Source: CAZRIE01 sp964600075
Lineage (GTDB): Bacteria; Bacteroidota; Bacteroidia; Flavobacteriales; Flavobacteriaceae
Assembly: GCA_964600075.1 (NCBI GenBank)
Contig: CAZRIE010000013.1
Span: forward strand, 1-62,415
Reading direction: 5' to 3'
Length of the DNA stretch: 62,415 nt
Below the pieces are notes generated by a model. It saw only the letters and a program-made list of their open reading frames with translations, searched no databases and had not been told where the DNA came from. A program made the position numbers and the translations under genes. Position 1 is the first letter of the stretch. Each line of letters opens with the position of its first letter. This document shows positions 17,933 to 25,558 of the stretch, one piece after another.

Positions 17933-18424
17933 TTATTGAGTTAATTTTTCCATCATGAACCCATATAATTCCTGCATTTGGGGCTTACCTTCACGCTTGC
18001 CACTTCTTCCTAAAAAATAAAGGATAAACCAGATAATGATCAGGAAGCCCATAAGCCCTAATTGAAGGCCGTAAGGCTTATTCAAAGCGGCACTTGAGTA
18101 GGCCCATATACCTAAAATGATAAATAGCATGGCAACCCCGAAGTGTAAGAACATAAAAAAAGTCCAAAGCGTGGGGTTGGGGCCGAAAACTCCATAAATA
18201 CGGCTATTTTTCTCATCGACAGTATCGATTTCAAGATGTAGTTGAGGCGACCAAAAGTGGTTGTTTGTCTTATCGAATTTGATGAAAACATGTTCATCTA
18301 ACCGTTTGACCAAAAAGGGTTCTACTTTAGATATTTCAAAATCTTTAAGTAGTTTTTCCTTGGAACCTGAAACTTCCAGTTGAAATCTAGGCCTAAGTAC
18401 GATATCATTTGGTAAAGGTTGCAT
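17933..18424 (-). CDS. Hypothetical membrane protein of the cbb3 oxidase cluster
   Basis: 163 residues, not assigned to a named family. The N-terminal ~85 residues are soluble beta-rich sequence (RPRFQLEVSGSKEKLLKDF, HLEIDTVDEKNSRIYGVFG). Two hydrophobic segments follow at about 89-108 and 118-138, then a charged tail. It starts 17 bp after the TauE/SafE-like gene and precedes the globin gene. Its place suggests a role in oxidase assembly or copper handling, but that is only context. Confidence 0.75.
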   Translation of the reverse strand: MQPLPNDIVLRPRFQLEVSGSKEKLLKDFEISKVEPFLVKRLDEHVFIKFDKTNNHFWSPQLHLEIDTVDEKNSRIYGVFGPNPTLWTFFMFLHFGVAMLFIILGIWAYSSAALNKPYGLQLGLMGFLIIIWFILYFLGRSGKREGKPQMQELYGFMMEKLTQ

Positions 18425-18441
18425 TTGATGGATACGATTTT

Positions 18442-19146
18442 TTAGTTATGACATTCCACAGCGCTTGAAGCTATTTCAACAACAGGTTTTGGTGATACAT
18501 ACGGAATCCCCAAACCTAGACCACGAAGGATAAAAAGTGCCCCCACGATGACCACAACGACAGGAATCAATTTTGTTGCTTTTTGTCGTATTCCGCCTTT
18601 CAGCAACCCACTAAAATAAATGGCAGTTGTCATAAGTGGAATCGTGCCTAAACCAAATAAGATCATGTATAGACCTCCTTCTATTGCATTGCCCATGGCA
18701 ATGGCGCCAAAGAGGGCCATATAGACGAGTCCGCAGGGTAAAAAACCGTTCAAAAAACCGATAGTCAGAAACGTGTCAGAGGATTTCTTTTTTAACTCTT
18801 TACCAAGGCGGTTTTTAACCTTTGAAATGAGTTTGTAGACAGGCTTTGAAAAGTTGTATTTGTTAAATGTCCTAAGAGGAATAAGAACGGCGATGATCAT
18901 CAAAATACCAATGCCTATGGAAAGTTTTTGCTGCAGTCCGAAGATATATAGTCCTTTTCCCAGCATTCCGAAGACCAACCCTATGATACCGTATGCTAAT
19001 AATCGACCGAAATGATAGATAAAGATTTGGCCGAATTTTTTAAGATTGTTTGTTCGATCCACCGGTAGCATAAAGGCAATAGGCCCACACATACCAACGC
19101 AGTGGAGGCTACCTAGTAAACCTAATATGATGGCCGATAGTAGCAT
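18442..19146 (-). CDS. TauE/SafE (UreH-like) membrane protein, probable cbb3 oxidase copper/assembly factor
   Basis: 234 residues, about six membrane helices. The signature HCVGMCGPIAFML at the N-terminus is that of the sulfite exporter TauE/SafE group found next to cco genes. A second helix pair has NGFLPCGLVYMALFGAI. Proteins of this group are often linked to metal (copper) delivery to cbb3 oxidases because of the conserved MCGP and PCG cysteine motifs; sulfite export is the name only. It lies 65 bp after the FixH-like gene, in line with an assembly operon. Confidence 0.8.
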   Translation of the reverse strand: MLLSAIILGLLGSLHCVGMCGPIAFMLPVDRTNNLKKFGQIFIYHFGRLLAYGIIGLVFGMLGKGLYIFGLQQKLSIGIGILMIIAVLIPLRTFNKYNFSKPVYKLISKVKNRLGKELKKKSSDTFLTIGFLNGFLPCGLVYMALFGAIAMGNAIEGGLYMILFGLGTIPLMTTAIYFSGLLKGGIRQKATKLIPVVVVIVGALFILRGLGLGIPYVSPKPVVEIASSAVECHN

Positions 19147-19211
19147 AGTTTGTCTTAATCGTCTCTTGCAAAGACGTCTTGATTCTTGGCTTTAGTCTCT
19201 TGTTTTTATTT

Positions 19212-19658
19212 TCAATACGTTAAACTCTCTTTATATAAGTACTCCTTTCCTTGGCGTTCCCAAAAAATTTTAATGTCCCAGCGACCATCCAACAGGCGTT
19301 TGTCAGGTATGAGCAAATGTGAATTGGATAAACTTAAAGGTAAGTCAAAATCCAAGTGCTTATTGGATGGTCTATAAAGGGACACATTTCCTTCTATATT
19401 CTCGTTATCGATACCTTCAGGAAACTCGATAAGTAATCCTTCGGGTATCTTTTTTATTTTTACTTTTCCAGACCAATTTCGGGCATTCGTTTCGGCATCG
19501 ATTTCTTTTTGATACCCTAGTTCGGCCCTATAATACTCTTCAGTGACCAAATCGTGGTTGGCACTATCGTCCATACTCATTCTGACTACGAAGAATAAAA
19601 TGAAGCTAATGAAGGCTACAAAGGCTATTACGATTGCTGTTCCCCAGTTTATTTTCAT
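19212..19658 (-). CDS. ccoH: FixH/CcoH-like cbb3 oxidase assembly protein
   Basis: 148 residues with one N-terminal membrane helix (TAIVIAFVAFISFILFFVV) and a soluble domain. The motif HDLVTEEYYRAELGYQKEID just after the helix is characteristic of FixH family proteins. FixH/CcoH sits in the inner membrane and helps assemble the cbb3 oxidase, with a proposed role in copper insertion. It follows ccoG after 146 bp that contain two dispersed repeats. Confidence 0.85.
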   Translation of the reverse strand: MKINWGTAIVIAFVAFISFILFFVVRMSMDDSANHDLVTEEYYRAELGYQKEIDAETNARNWSGKVKIKKIPEGLLIEFPEGIDNENIEGNVSLYRPSNKHLDFDLPLSLSNSHLLIPDKRLLDGRWDIKIFWERQGKEYLYKESLTY

Positions 19659-19677
19659 GGTTAATACTATTTATTTT

Positions 19678-19764
19678 TCATTCGCTCGAAGGAGGGAATC
19701 TGTTTAATTTTAGTTTTTATGCTTCATTCTGCAAATATTCACATCCCCTTCAAAGGGGGAATCC
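19678..19764. repeat. Two dispersed intergenic repeats between ccoG and ccoH
   Basis: A TCATTC...GGGAATC palindromic unit at 19678-19700 and a CCCCTT...AAGGGGG palindrome at 19745-19759. Both families recur in other intergenic spaces of this window. Their presence inside an operon suggests RNA-level processing hairpins or silent insertions. Confidence 0.55.
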
Positions 19765-19804
19765 TCATTTTCAACTTTTTGCTAAAACGACAAAAGATTA
19801 TCGA

Positions 19805-21223
19805 CTATTTATAACTCCTTGGCGCCAAAAAAGCCGTAGTTGTCGTCTCGACCAACTCATTATCGCTATAAATCCCGATTTTTATCTTTTCCTTATCACT
19901 TTTAACCGCAGCATTGTTGATTTCAATAAACAAAGTACCCTCAGCCAAATCTTGTGCAGGTACTATAAAATATTCGTTGCGGACCAATTTCACCTGGCCT
20001 TTGTGAGATAAAAGTTTAAAGCTCACATCACTCACATCTTTTGTTGTTTTATTTACCAATTTATAGGTGTAGACGTTACTGATGATGTTACCTTCTTTGT
20101 GCTCGTATAACTGCCCTGGTAGTCTTAAAATATTGGCTTCCAAATCATTTCTTAGGAAGAGCATGCCTATTAGGATTCCCGTTAAAATTATCAAAACCGC
20201 TGTGTAACCTTTTAGGCGAGGTGTGAATTTGAACTTTTCTTTTTTCGTGATTTCGTCTTCGCTTGCGTAACGAATCAATCCCTTAGGGAGGTCTACTTTC
20301 TCCATGATGGTATCGCACTCGTCGATACAAGCGGTGCAGTTGACACATTCCAATTGCGTACCATTTCTGATGTCTATTCCCGTAGGGCAAACATTTACAC
20401 ATTGAAAGCAATCAATGCAGTCTCCATGCCCCATAGCTTCACGGTCTTCATTCTTTCTAAACTTCTTTCGCCCGTTTTCACTTTCGCCCCGTTTGTGATC
20501 GTAGGCTACAACAATAGATTTATTATCTAACAACACACTTTGCATTCGACCATACGGACAAGCAATAATACAGACTTGCTCACGAAACCATGCGAAAACA
20601 AAATAGAACACTGTCGTGAATATCAGTAATGAAACTAATGTGCTTATATGTTGAAAGGGCCCATCAGCGATATACCGAAGGAGTCTATCGCTGCCTATTA
20701 GGTAGGCTAGAAATACATTAGCTATCAGAAACGAAATAATAAAAAAGATAATCAACTTTGTAACTCTCTTTCTGATTTTCTCTGCATTCCATGGCTGACG
20801 ATTTAGCTTAATCTGTGCTCCTCGGTCACCATCTATCCAGTATTCGATCCGACGGAAGACCATTTCCATAAATATCGTCTGAGGGCACATCCATCCACAG
20901 AAAATACGACCGAAAGCCACCGTAAATAAAGCTACGAACACAACTCCGATAATCATAAGAATTACGAACAGATAAAAGTCTTGGGGCCAAAAAGGCAGAC
21001 CGAATATATTGAATCGACGTTCCAACACATTGAACATCAAAAACTGATTTCCGTTGATTTTTACAAAGGGTGCGGCAATCAAAAAAGCCAATAGAAAGTA
21101 GCTAACGTATTTACGGTATGCATACCATTTACCACTAGGTTTTTTAGGAAAAACCCAAGCGCGCTTACCATCTTCCCTTATCGTTCCGATGGAATCCCTA
21201 AAATTTTCTTGGTCTTGTGCCAT
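19805..21223 (-). CDS. ccoG: cbb3 oxidase accessory ferredoxin-like protein CcoG/FixG
   Basis: 472 residues. Four to five membrane helices lie in the first ~220 residues. Two ferredoxin-type clusters follow (CIDCFQCVNVCPTG and CVNCTACIDECD), and a C-terminal Ig-like domain starts near 350 after one more helix. FixG/CcoG acts as a copper(II) reductase for cbb3 oxidase assembly in studied species. The CGWMCPQTIFMEMVFRRIEYW motif is typical. It lies downstream of ccoP, separated by 300 bp filled with repeats but no alternative promoter box of the Fnr kind. Confidence 0.92.
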   Translation of the reverse strand: MAQDQENFRDSIGTIREDGKRAWVFPKKPSGKWYAYRKYVSYFLLAFLIAAPFVKINGNQFLMFNVLERRFNIFGLPFWPQDFYLFVILMIIGVVFVALFTVAFGRIFCGWMCPQTIFMEMVFRRIEYWIDGDRGAQIKLNRQPWNAEKIRKRVTKLIIFFIISFLIANVFLAYLIGSDRLLRYIADGPFQHISTLVSLLIFTTVFYFVFAWFREQVCIIACPYGRMQSVLLDNKSIVVAYDHKRGESENGRKKFRKNEDREAMGHGDCIDCFQCVNVCPTGIDIRNGTQLECVNCTACIDECDTIMEKVDLPKGLIRYASEDEITKKEKFKFTPRLKGYTAVLIILTGILIGMLFLRNDLEANILRLPGQLYEHKEGNIISNVYTYKLVNKTTKDVSDVSFKLLSHKGQVKLVRNEYFIVPAQDLAEGTLFIEINNAAVKSDKEKIKIGIYSDNELVETTTTAFLAPRSYK

Positions 21224-21523
21224 TAAATAGCCTTTTATTTTTCATTCCCACAAAGGCGGGAATCTTTTAAAGTTTATAGGTTGGTTTCGGATTTAGCAGT
21301 TTTAGTTGGGTTAAAAATTAAATTTTAATCATGTACAGAGATCTGCGCTTTCAATCCCATCGGTCATCTCAGCTTCGTCTGCCTATCGGCCGACAAGCCA
21401 GATGCCACCTCCCCTTATCCAAGGGGAAGAACTTACATCTGTATATCATTTTAAACTTTGAACTTGAAACCTTTAATTGACTGCCGCCGTGGTGGAATCT
21501 TTCCCTTGCTCCTCAATTTCTTG
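21224..21523. other. Repeat-rich spacer between ccoP and ccoG
   Basis: No ORF is supported. It holds a palindromic TCATTCCC...GGGAATC unit at 21242-21264, a CCCCTTATCCAAGGGG unit at 21411-21426 followed by AAGAACTTA, and a degenerate heptanucleotide tract (AAACTTT GAACTTG AAACCTT) at about 21454-21475. Three of the window's intergenic repeat families therefore meet in one operon-internal spacer. Confidence 0.6.
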
Positions 21524-22414
21524 TTAAGGTGCGCTGGGGTCGTCGACCCATAAATCTCCTTCTGCAGCCTTAGGGTTGGCAGAGGTTTTTCCAGTAATCT
21601 CAGTCAATATATAACTTGCGACCTGGGCCATTTCAACAGGCTTTAGCGTTTGTTTCCAGGCAATCATTCCCTTGCCGGCACGGCCACCTTCGGAAATGGT
21701 GTTGAATACGTTTTTGATTCCTCCGCCCAGAATCCAGTTAGGGTCGGTCAGATTGGGGCCTATTCCACCGCCGCCGTCGGCCATATGACAAGCCACACAG
21801 CTACTCTCGAAAACAGCCTTGCCTGCATTGATGTCTGATGCATCGGTCAATAATTCTACGGTATTGGCATCTACCAGGTCTTTGGCCGTCCTTTTGTATT
21901 CTTCGATTTCGAGTTGGGCCGCGGCTACTTGTTGCTCATACTCCATATCTTGGGTGTAATCATTGTAAATATGGAAGCGTATCAAATATACCACCCCGAA
22001 AATGATAGTGGCGTAGAACATGTACACCCACCAAGGCGGTAGCTTATTATCCAATTCTCTGATGCCATCATAATTATGGTCCAAGATGATTTCCCCTTCG
22101 GCTTCAATGGGTTTTGAGCCCAATAATTTTTGATAGGTTTTTTGACCCCATGCCCATTCGCTTGATTTTGATTTGGAGGCCAAGTAACGCTTTTTGGCCT
22201 CTTCTGAAAGCATTTGGAACATCACATTTTCTACGGCTTGTAAGATGAGTTCTATGGCAATCATCAGTAGAAGTACGAATACCATAAACAATTGCGCCAT
22301 GGGATATTCAAAAATTGCAAGTTTGCCTCCGGAGTCAATAAAAAACTCCATCAATCCTAATATTAAAAAGAATCCCACGGGAATCCTTATCCACCATGCT
22401 GTAGTATTTCTCAT
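21524..22414 (-). CDS. ccoP: cbb3-type cytochrome c oxidase subunit III, mono-haem form
   Basis: 296 residues. Two membrane helices lie near the N-terminus and one near 128-146, followed by a periplasmic cytochrome c domain. Only one haem motif, CVACH (around residue 205), is present, with GIGPNLTDPNW and the distal methionine in AGKGMIAWK. Classical CcoP has two CxxCH motifs, so this is a shortened, mono-haem version. It passes electrons from a soluble donor to CcoO/CcoN. It overlaps ccoQ by 4 bp. Confidence 0.9.
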   Translation of the reverse strand: MRNTTAWWIRIPVGFFLILGLMEFFIDSGGKLAIFEYPMAQLFMVFVLLLMIAIELILQAVENVMFQMLSEEAKKRYLASKSKSSEWAWGQKTYQKLLGSKPIEAEGEIILDHNYDGIRELDNKLPPWWVYMFYATIIFGVVYLIRFHIYNDYTQDMEYEQQVAAAQLEIEEYKRTAKDLVDANTVELLTDASDINAGKAVFESSCVACHMADGGGGIGPNLTDPNWILGGGIKNVFNTISEGGRAGKGMIAWKQTLKPVEMAQVASYILTEITGKTSANPKAAEGDLWVDDPSAP

Positions 22415-22602
22415 AGTTCGAAGTTTTGTTGGTTGTCTTTTTCCAAGGGCATCTCGCTCATTTCTTTAATATGTTCTTTCGAGGCGGTAAAAACCCACCA
22501 GAATAGCCCCAAAAAAAAGATAAAAAAGATGAGTAATGATATCATGGGATAGGTGGCCACCCCATCTATATTTTCCATATAACCTTTTACAAATTTTAGC
22601 AT
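22411..22602 (-). CDS. ccoQ: CcoQ-like small membrane subunit
   Basis: 63 residues with one membrane helix (MISLLIFFIFFLGLFWWVF) and a short charged tail, the pattern of CcoQ/FixQ. It starts 5 bp after ccoN/O and its stop overlaps the ccoP start (ATGA). A second in-frame ATG at codon 9 is possible. CcoQ stabilises the core oxidase complex in other bacteria. Confidence 0.8.
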   Translation of the reverse strand: MLKFVKGYMENIDGVATYPMISLLIFFIFFLGLFWWVFTASKEHIKEMSEMPLEKDNQQNFEL

Positions 22603-22607
22603 GTCCG

Positions 22608-24806
22608 TTAGTTTTGTGAGATGGTTTCGTTAGTTTCCTTTACTTTAATATCGGTACCCAAACGTTGCAAGTATGCTATTAAGGATACGATTTCCCGATC
22701 CTTCATTTCTATAAAGTCGTCACCATTATCGGCCGCATATTTTTTATCGGCCTCGTAACTTTTTGCAAAGTCGGGATCGGCATATAGGTTCTTCTCGATT
22801 TTTGCTGCTTGCGCGTCCATATTTGCATGTGCATTTGCGATATCTTCCTCGGTATAAGGCACGCCTAAAGTAACCATGGCTTCCATTTTTCCTTGTATGC
22901 CGTCGCGGTCATGCTCATCGCGCACTAACCATTGATAGGCGGGCATAATAGAACCAGATGAGGTGCTTTGCGGGTCGTACATGTGGTTCAAGTGCCAGTT
23001 GTCAGAATATTTCCCCCCAATACGGAGTAGATCCGGTCCGGTACGTTTACTGCCCCATAGGAACGGGTGGTCGTATACAAATTCACCTGCTTTAGAATAT
23101 TCCCCATAACGTTCCACTTCACTACGGAACGGACGTACCATTTGAGAGTGGCAACCGACACAACCTTCGCGAATGTAGAGGTCACGACCTTCCAACTCTA
23201 ATGGTGAATAGGGTTTGACGCTTGTAATCGTCGGAATGTTCGATTTGACCAAAATGGTCGGTACTATTTGAATGATACCTCCGATCAAAATGGCAACCGT
23301 AGCCAAAATGGTCAATTGTATCGGCTTACGCTCCAACCATGTATGAAAAGTTTCACCAGAAGTTCTTCTTTTTGACACACGGGTTAAAGCAGCTGCTTCA
23401 GCGAGTTCGTCTTCGACCTTGCTTCCGGATTTTATGGTAATGACAACGTTATAAATCATCACACAGGCACCAACGATGTAAAGGCTTCCGCCAATGGCAC
23501 GCATCCAATACATAGGCATGATTTCGTTTACGGTCTCCAAAAAATTACCATACACTAATGTTCCGTCCGGATTAAAATCCTTCCACATCAGGGCTTGGGT
23601 AAATCCGGCAACGTACATCGGAAGTGTATAGAGGATAATCCCCAACGTACCGATCCAGAAATGGAAATTTGCCAATCCGACCGATGCCAACCGTGTTTTG
23701 AACATTCTGGGAACAAGCCAGTAAATCATTCCAAAGGTCAAGAAACCATTCCATGCCAAAGCACCGACATGTACGTGGGCAATAATCCAATCGCTAAAAT
23801 GAGCTATCGCGTTTACGTTTTTCAGCGATAGCAAAGGCCCTTCAAAAGTGGCCATACCATAGCCGGTAATGGCTACGACCATAAACTTAAGAACGGGATC
23901 GGTTCTTACCTTATCCCATGCACCACGAAGTGTCAAGAGTCCGTTGATCATACCTCCCCAAGATGGAGCGATCAACATTATGGAAAAAGCAACACCTAAA
24001 TTCTGTGCCCAATCGGGTAATGATGAATACAGTAAATGGTGTGGACCTGCCCAGATATAAATGAATATCAAAGACCAAAAATGGACTATCGACAATTTGT
24101 AGGAATAAACAGGTCTGTTCGCCGCCTTGGGAATAAAGTAGTACATCAAGCCCAAGAAGGGGGTGGTTAAAAAGAAGGCCACGGCATTGTGTCCGTACCA
24201 CCATTGCACCAACGCATCTTGCACCCCAGCGTACACCGAATAACTTTTTAAAGCACTTACAGGAAGTTCCAGACTATTGAAAATATGGAGTACTGCAACG
24301 GTAACGAAAGTGGCGACATAGAACCATATTGCCACATACAAATGACGTTGACGTCTTTTTATCATTGTGCCAATGAGGTTGACCCCAAAGGCCACCCAAA
24401 CGAGAGCAATGGCAATGTCAATGGGCCATTCCAGTTCGGCATATTCCTTTGATGTGCTATAGCCCAACGGAAGTGTTATCGCAGCGGCCACAATAATAAG
24501 CTGCCAGCCCCAGAAATTAAAGTTGCTCAGAAAATCGTTGAACATTCGCGCTTTGAGCAAACGTTGGGTAGAGTAGTAGACTCCCGCGAAAATCGCGTTT
24601 CCGACAAATGCAAAGATGACGGCATTGGTATGCAAAGGGCGCAAGCGGCCAAAACTTAACCACGATATACCGTCGGTCAAGTTCGGAAACATAAACATAA
24701 AAGCCAGAAGGAGACCGACCGACATCCCTACAATTCCCCAAAGCATGGTGGCGTAGATGAACTTTTTTACGATTTTGTTATCGTAATAGAACTGCTGTAA
24801 TTCCAT
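22608..24806 (-). CDS. ccoN: cbb3-type cytochrome c oxidase, fused subunits I and II (CcoN-CcoO)
   Basis: 732 residues joining the haem-copper subunit I (about 1-460, twelve helices) to the cytochrome c subunit II. Subunit I shows haem/copper histidines in RLRPLHTNAV, WWYGHNAVAFFL, GPHHLLYS and IAHVHVGAL. A single linker helix (LTILATVAILIGGIIQIVPTIL, split here as one segment) leads into the CcoO part, with haem motif CVGCH around residue 549 and QMVRPFRSE. The enzyme reduces oxygen with high affinity and pumps protons. The N/O fusion is the normal Bacteroidota arrangement. It is 2 bp downstream of ccoS. Confidence 0.95.
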   Translation of the reverse strand: MELQQFYYDNKIVKKFIYATMLWGIVGMSVGLLLAFMFMFPNLTDGISWLSFGRLRPLHTNAVIFAFVGNAIFAGVYYSTQRLLKARMFNDFLSNFNFWGWQLIIVAAAITLPLGYSTSKEYAELEWPIDIAIALVWVAFGVNLIGTMIKRRQRHLYVAIWFYVATFVTVAVLHIFNSLELPVSALKSYSVYAGVQDALVQWWYGHNAVAFFLTTPFLGLMYYFIPKAANRPVYSYKLSIVHFWSLIFIYIWAGPHHLLYSSLPDWAQNLGVAFSIMLIAPSWGGMINGLLTLRGAWDKVRTDPVLKFMVVAITGYGMATFEGPLLSLKNVNAIAHFSDWIIAHVHVGALAWNGFLTFGMIYWLVPRMFKTRLASVGLANFHFWIGTLGIILYTLPMYVAGFTQALMWKDFNPDGTLVYGNFLETVNEIMPMYWMRAIGGSLYIVGACVMIYNVVITIKSGSKVEDELAEAAALTRVSKRRTSGETFHTWLERKPIQLTILATVAILIGGIIQIVPTILVKSNIPTITSVKPYSPLELEGRDLYIREGCVGCHSQMVRPFRSEVERYGEYSKAGEFVYDHPFLWGSKRTGPDLLRIGGKYSDNWHLNHMYDPQSTSSGSIMPAYQWLVRDEHDRDGIQGKMEAMVTLGVPYTEEDIANAHANMDAQAAKIEKNLYADPDFAKSYEADKKYAADNGDDFIEMKDREIVSLIAYLQRLGTDIKVKETNETISQN

Positions 24807-24808
24807 AA

Positions 24809-25039
24809 TTATACTTCTTTATTTAGTTGGGTTTTCTCTTCCTTTGTTTTTTTGGTCGTATGGTCTTTTTTCGTACCTACCGGAAAGGCAGGTTTGACCA
24901 GTTCATCTTCAAAAAGCATACGTACCGAGGGCGTGTATGAATCATCATACTGCCCACTTTTGACCGAAACGATAAATGCAATGAAAAAGATGACCGCAAC
25001 AACGACGCTTATAGCCAATAACACATAAATAACACTCAT
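24809..25039 (-). CDS. ccoS: cbb3 oxidase assembly protein CcoS
   Basis: 76 residues: one N-terminal helix (VLLAISVVVAVIFFIAFIVSV) followed by SGQYDDSYTPSVRMLFEDE, the CcoS hallmark. CcoS is needed for haem b and copper insertion into CcoN. It is the first gene of the structural operon ccoS-N/O-Q-P. Its promoter at 25059-25101 has an Fnr-type palindrome. Confidence 0.92.
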   Translation of the reverse strand: MSVIYVLLAISVVVAVIFFIAFIVSVKSGQYDDSYTPSVRMLFEDELVKPAFPVGTKKDHTTKKTKEEKTQLNKEV

Positions 25040-25058
25040 ACCTACCTGAATTCTGGTG

Positions 25059-25101
25059 TAAAACTACGTTTGCGATTTTTTAATAAATATGACATTTGTC
25101 A
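25059..25101 (-). promoter_or_regulatory. Fnr-type box and -7 element of the cco structural operon
   Basis: On the minus strand: perfect palindrome TGACAAATGTCA (25101-25090), 23 bp, then TAGTTTTA (25066-25059), one mismatch from TAnnTTTG. The ccoS start is about 20 bp further on. The geometry is the same as at hemN, fnr/ccoI and the second universal stress gene. Confidence 0.75.
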
Positions 25102-25113
25102 GCTTTTCAGTTT

Positions 25114-25551
25114 TTAATTTTCTATAATTTTTGTGCTGCTCACTTGGTGATTTTTTTCTTTGATAATCAATAGTAGAGCCGCAATGATGATTAAATTTTT
25201 GATGATATATTGTCCTATAAGCGTTAGAAAAATTGGGTAACCGTTAAAAGAAATATCATTGAAAAAGAAGAGCGGTGTAAAAGTGCAGGCCAGATGGGCT
25301 AAGGCTGCAATGGCCACCTTCTTTGTATGAAGGTTCAATATAAAAAATATTCCAATACTGACCTCAAGTAGCGCCAATAAAATAATAGAAATCTCAGCAG
25401 GAATAATGCCCAAGGTTAATTCGGTAATGGTATCCGTTGCAAGACCCTCTGCCGGACTTAGTTCGGGAAAGAACTTTAGAGCTCCAAACCAGAAATAGAC
25501 AATACCAATAGAAATTTTTAAGAAACTGTTTTGCCTTATGTTGTCAATCAC
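25114..25551 (-). CDS. DoxX-like four-helix membrane protein
   Basis: 145 residues with four hydrophobic segments and the N-terminal pattern ISIGIVYFWFGALKFFPELSPAEG typical of DoxX/YkgB-like proteins. No cofactor motif is visible. It begins 7 bp after ccoI and so is co-transcribed with it. The function in this group is poorly known; its place suggests a redox or membrane-stress role linked to the oxidase. Confidence 0.75.
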   Translation of the reverse strand: MIDNIRQNSFLKISIGIVYFWFGALKFFPELSPAEGLATDTITELTLGIIPAEISIILLALLEVSIGIFFILNLHTKKVAIAALAHLACTFTPLFFFNDISFNGYPIFLTLIGQYIIKNLIIIAALLLIIKEKNHQVSSTKIIEN

Positions 25552-25558
25552 TTTTATT

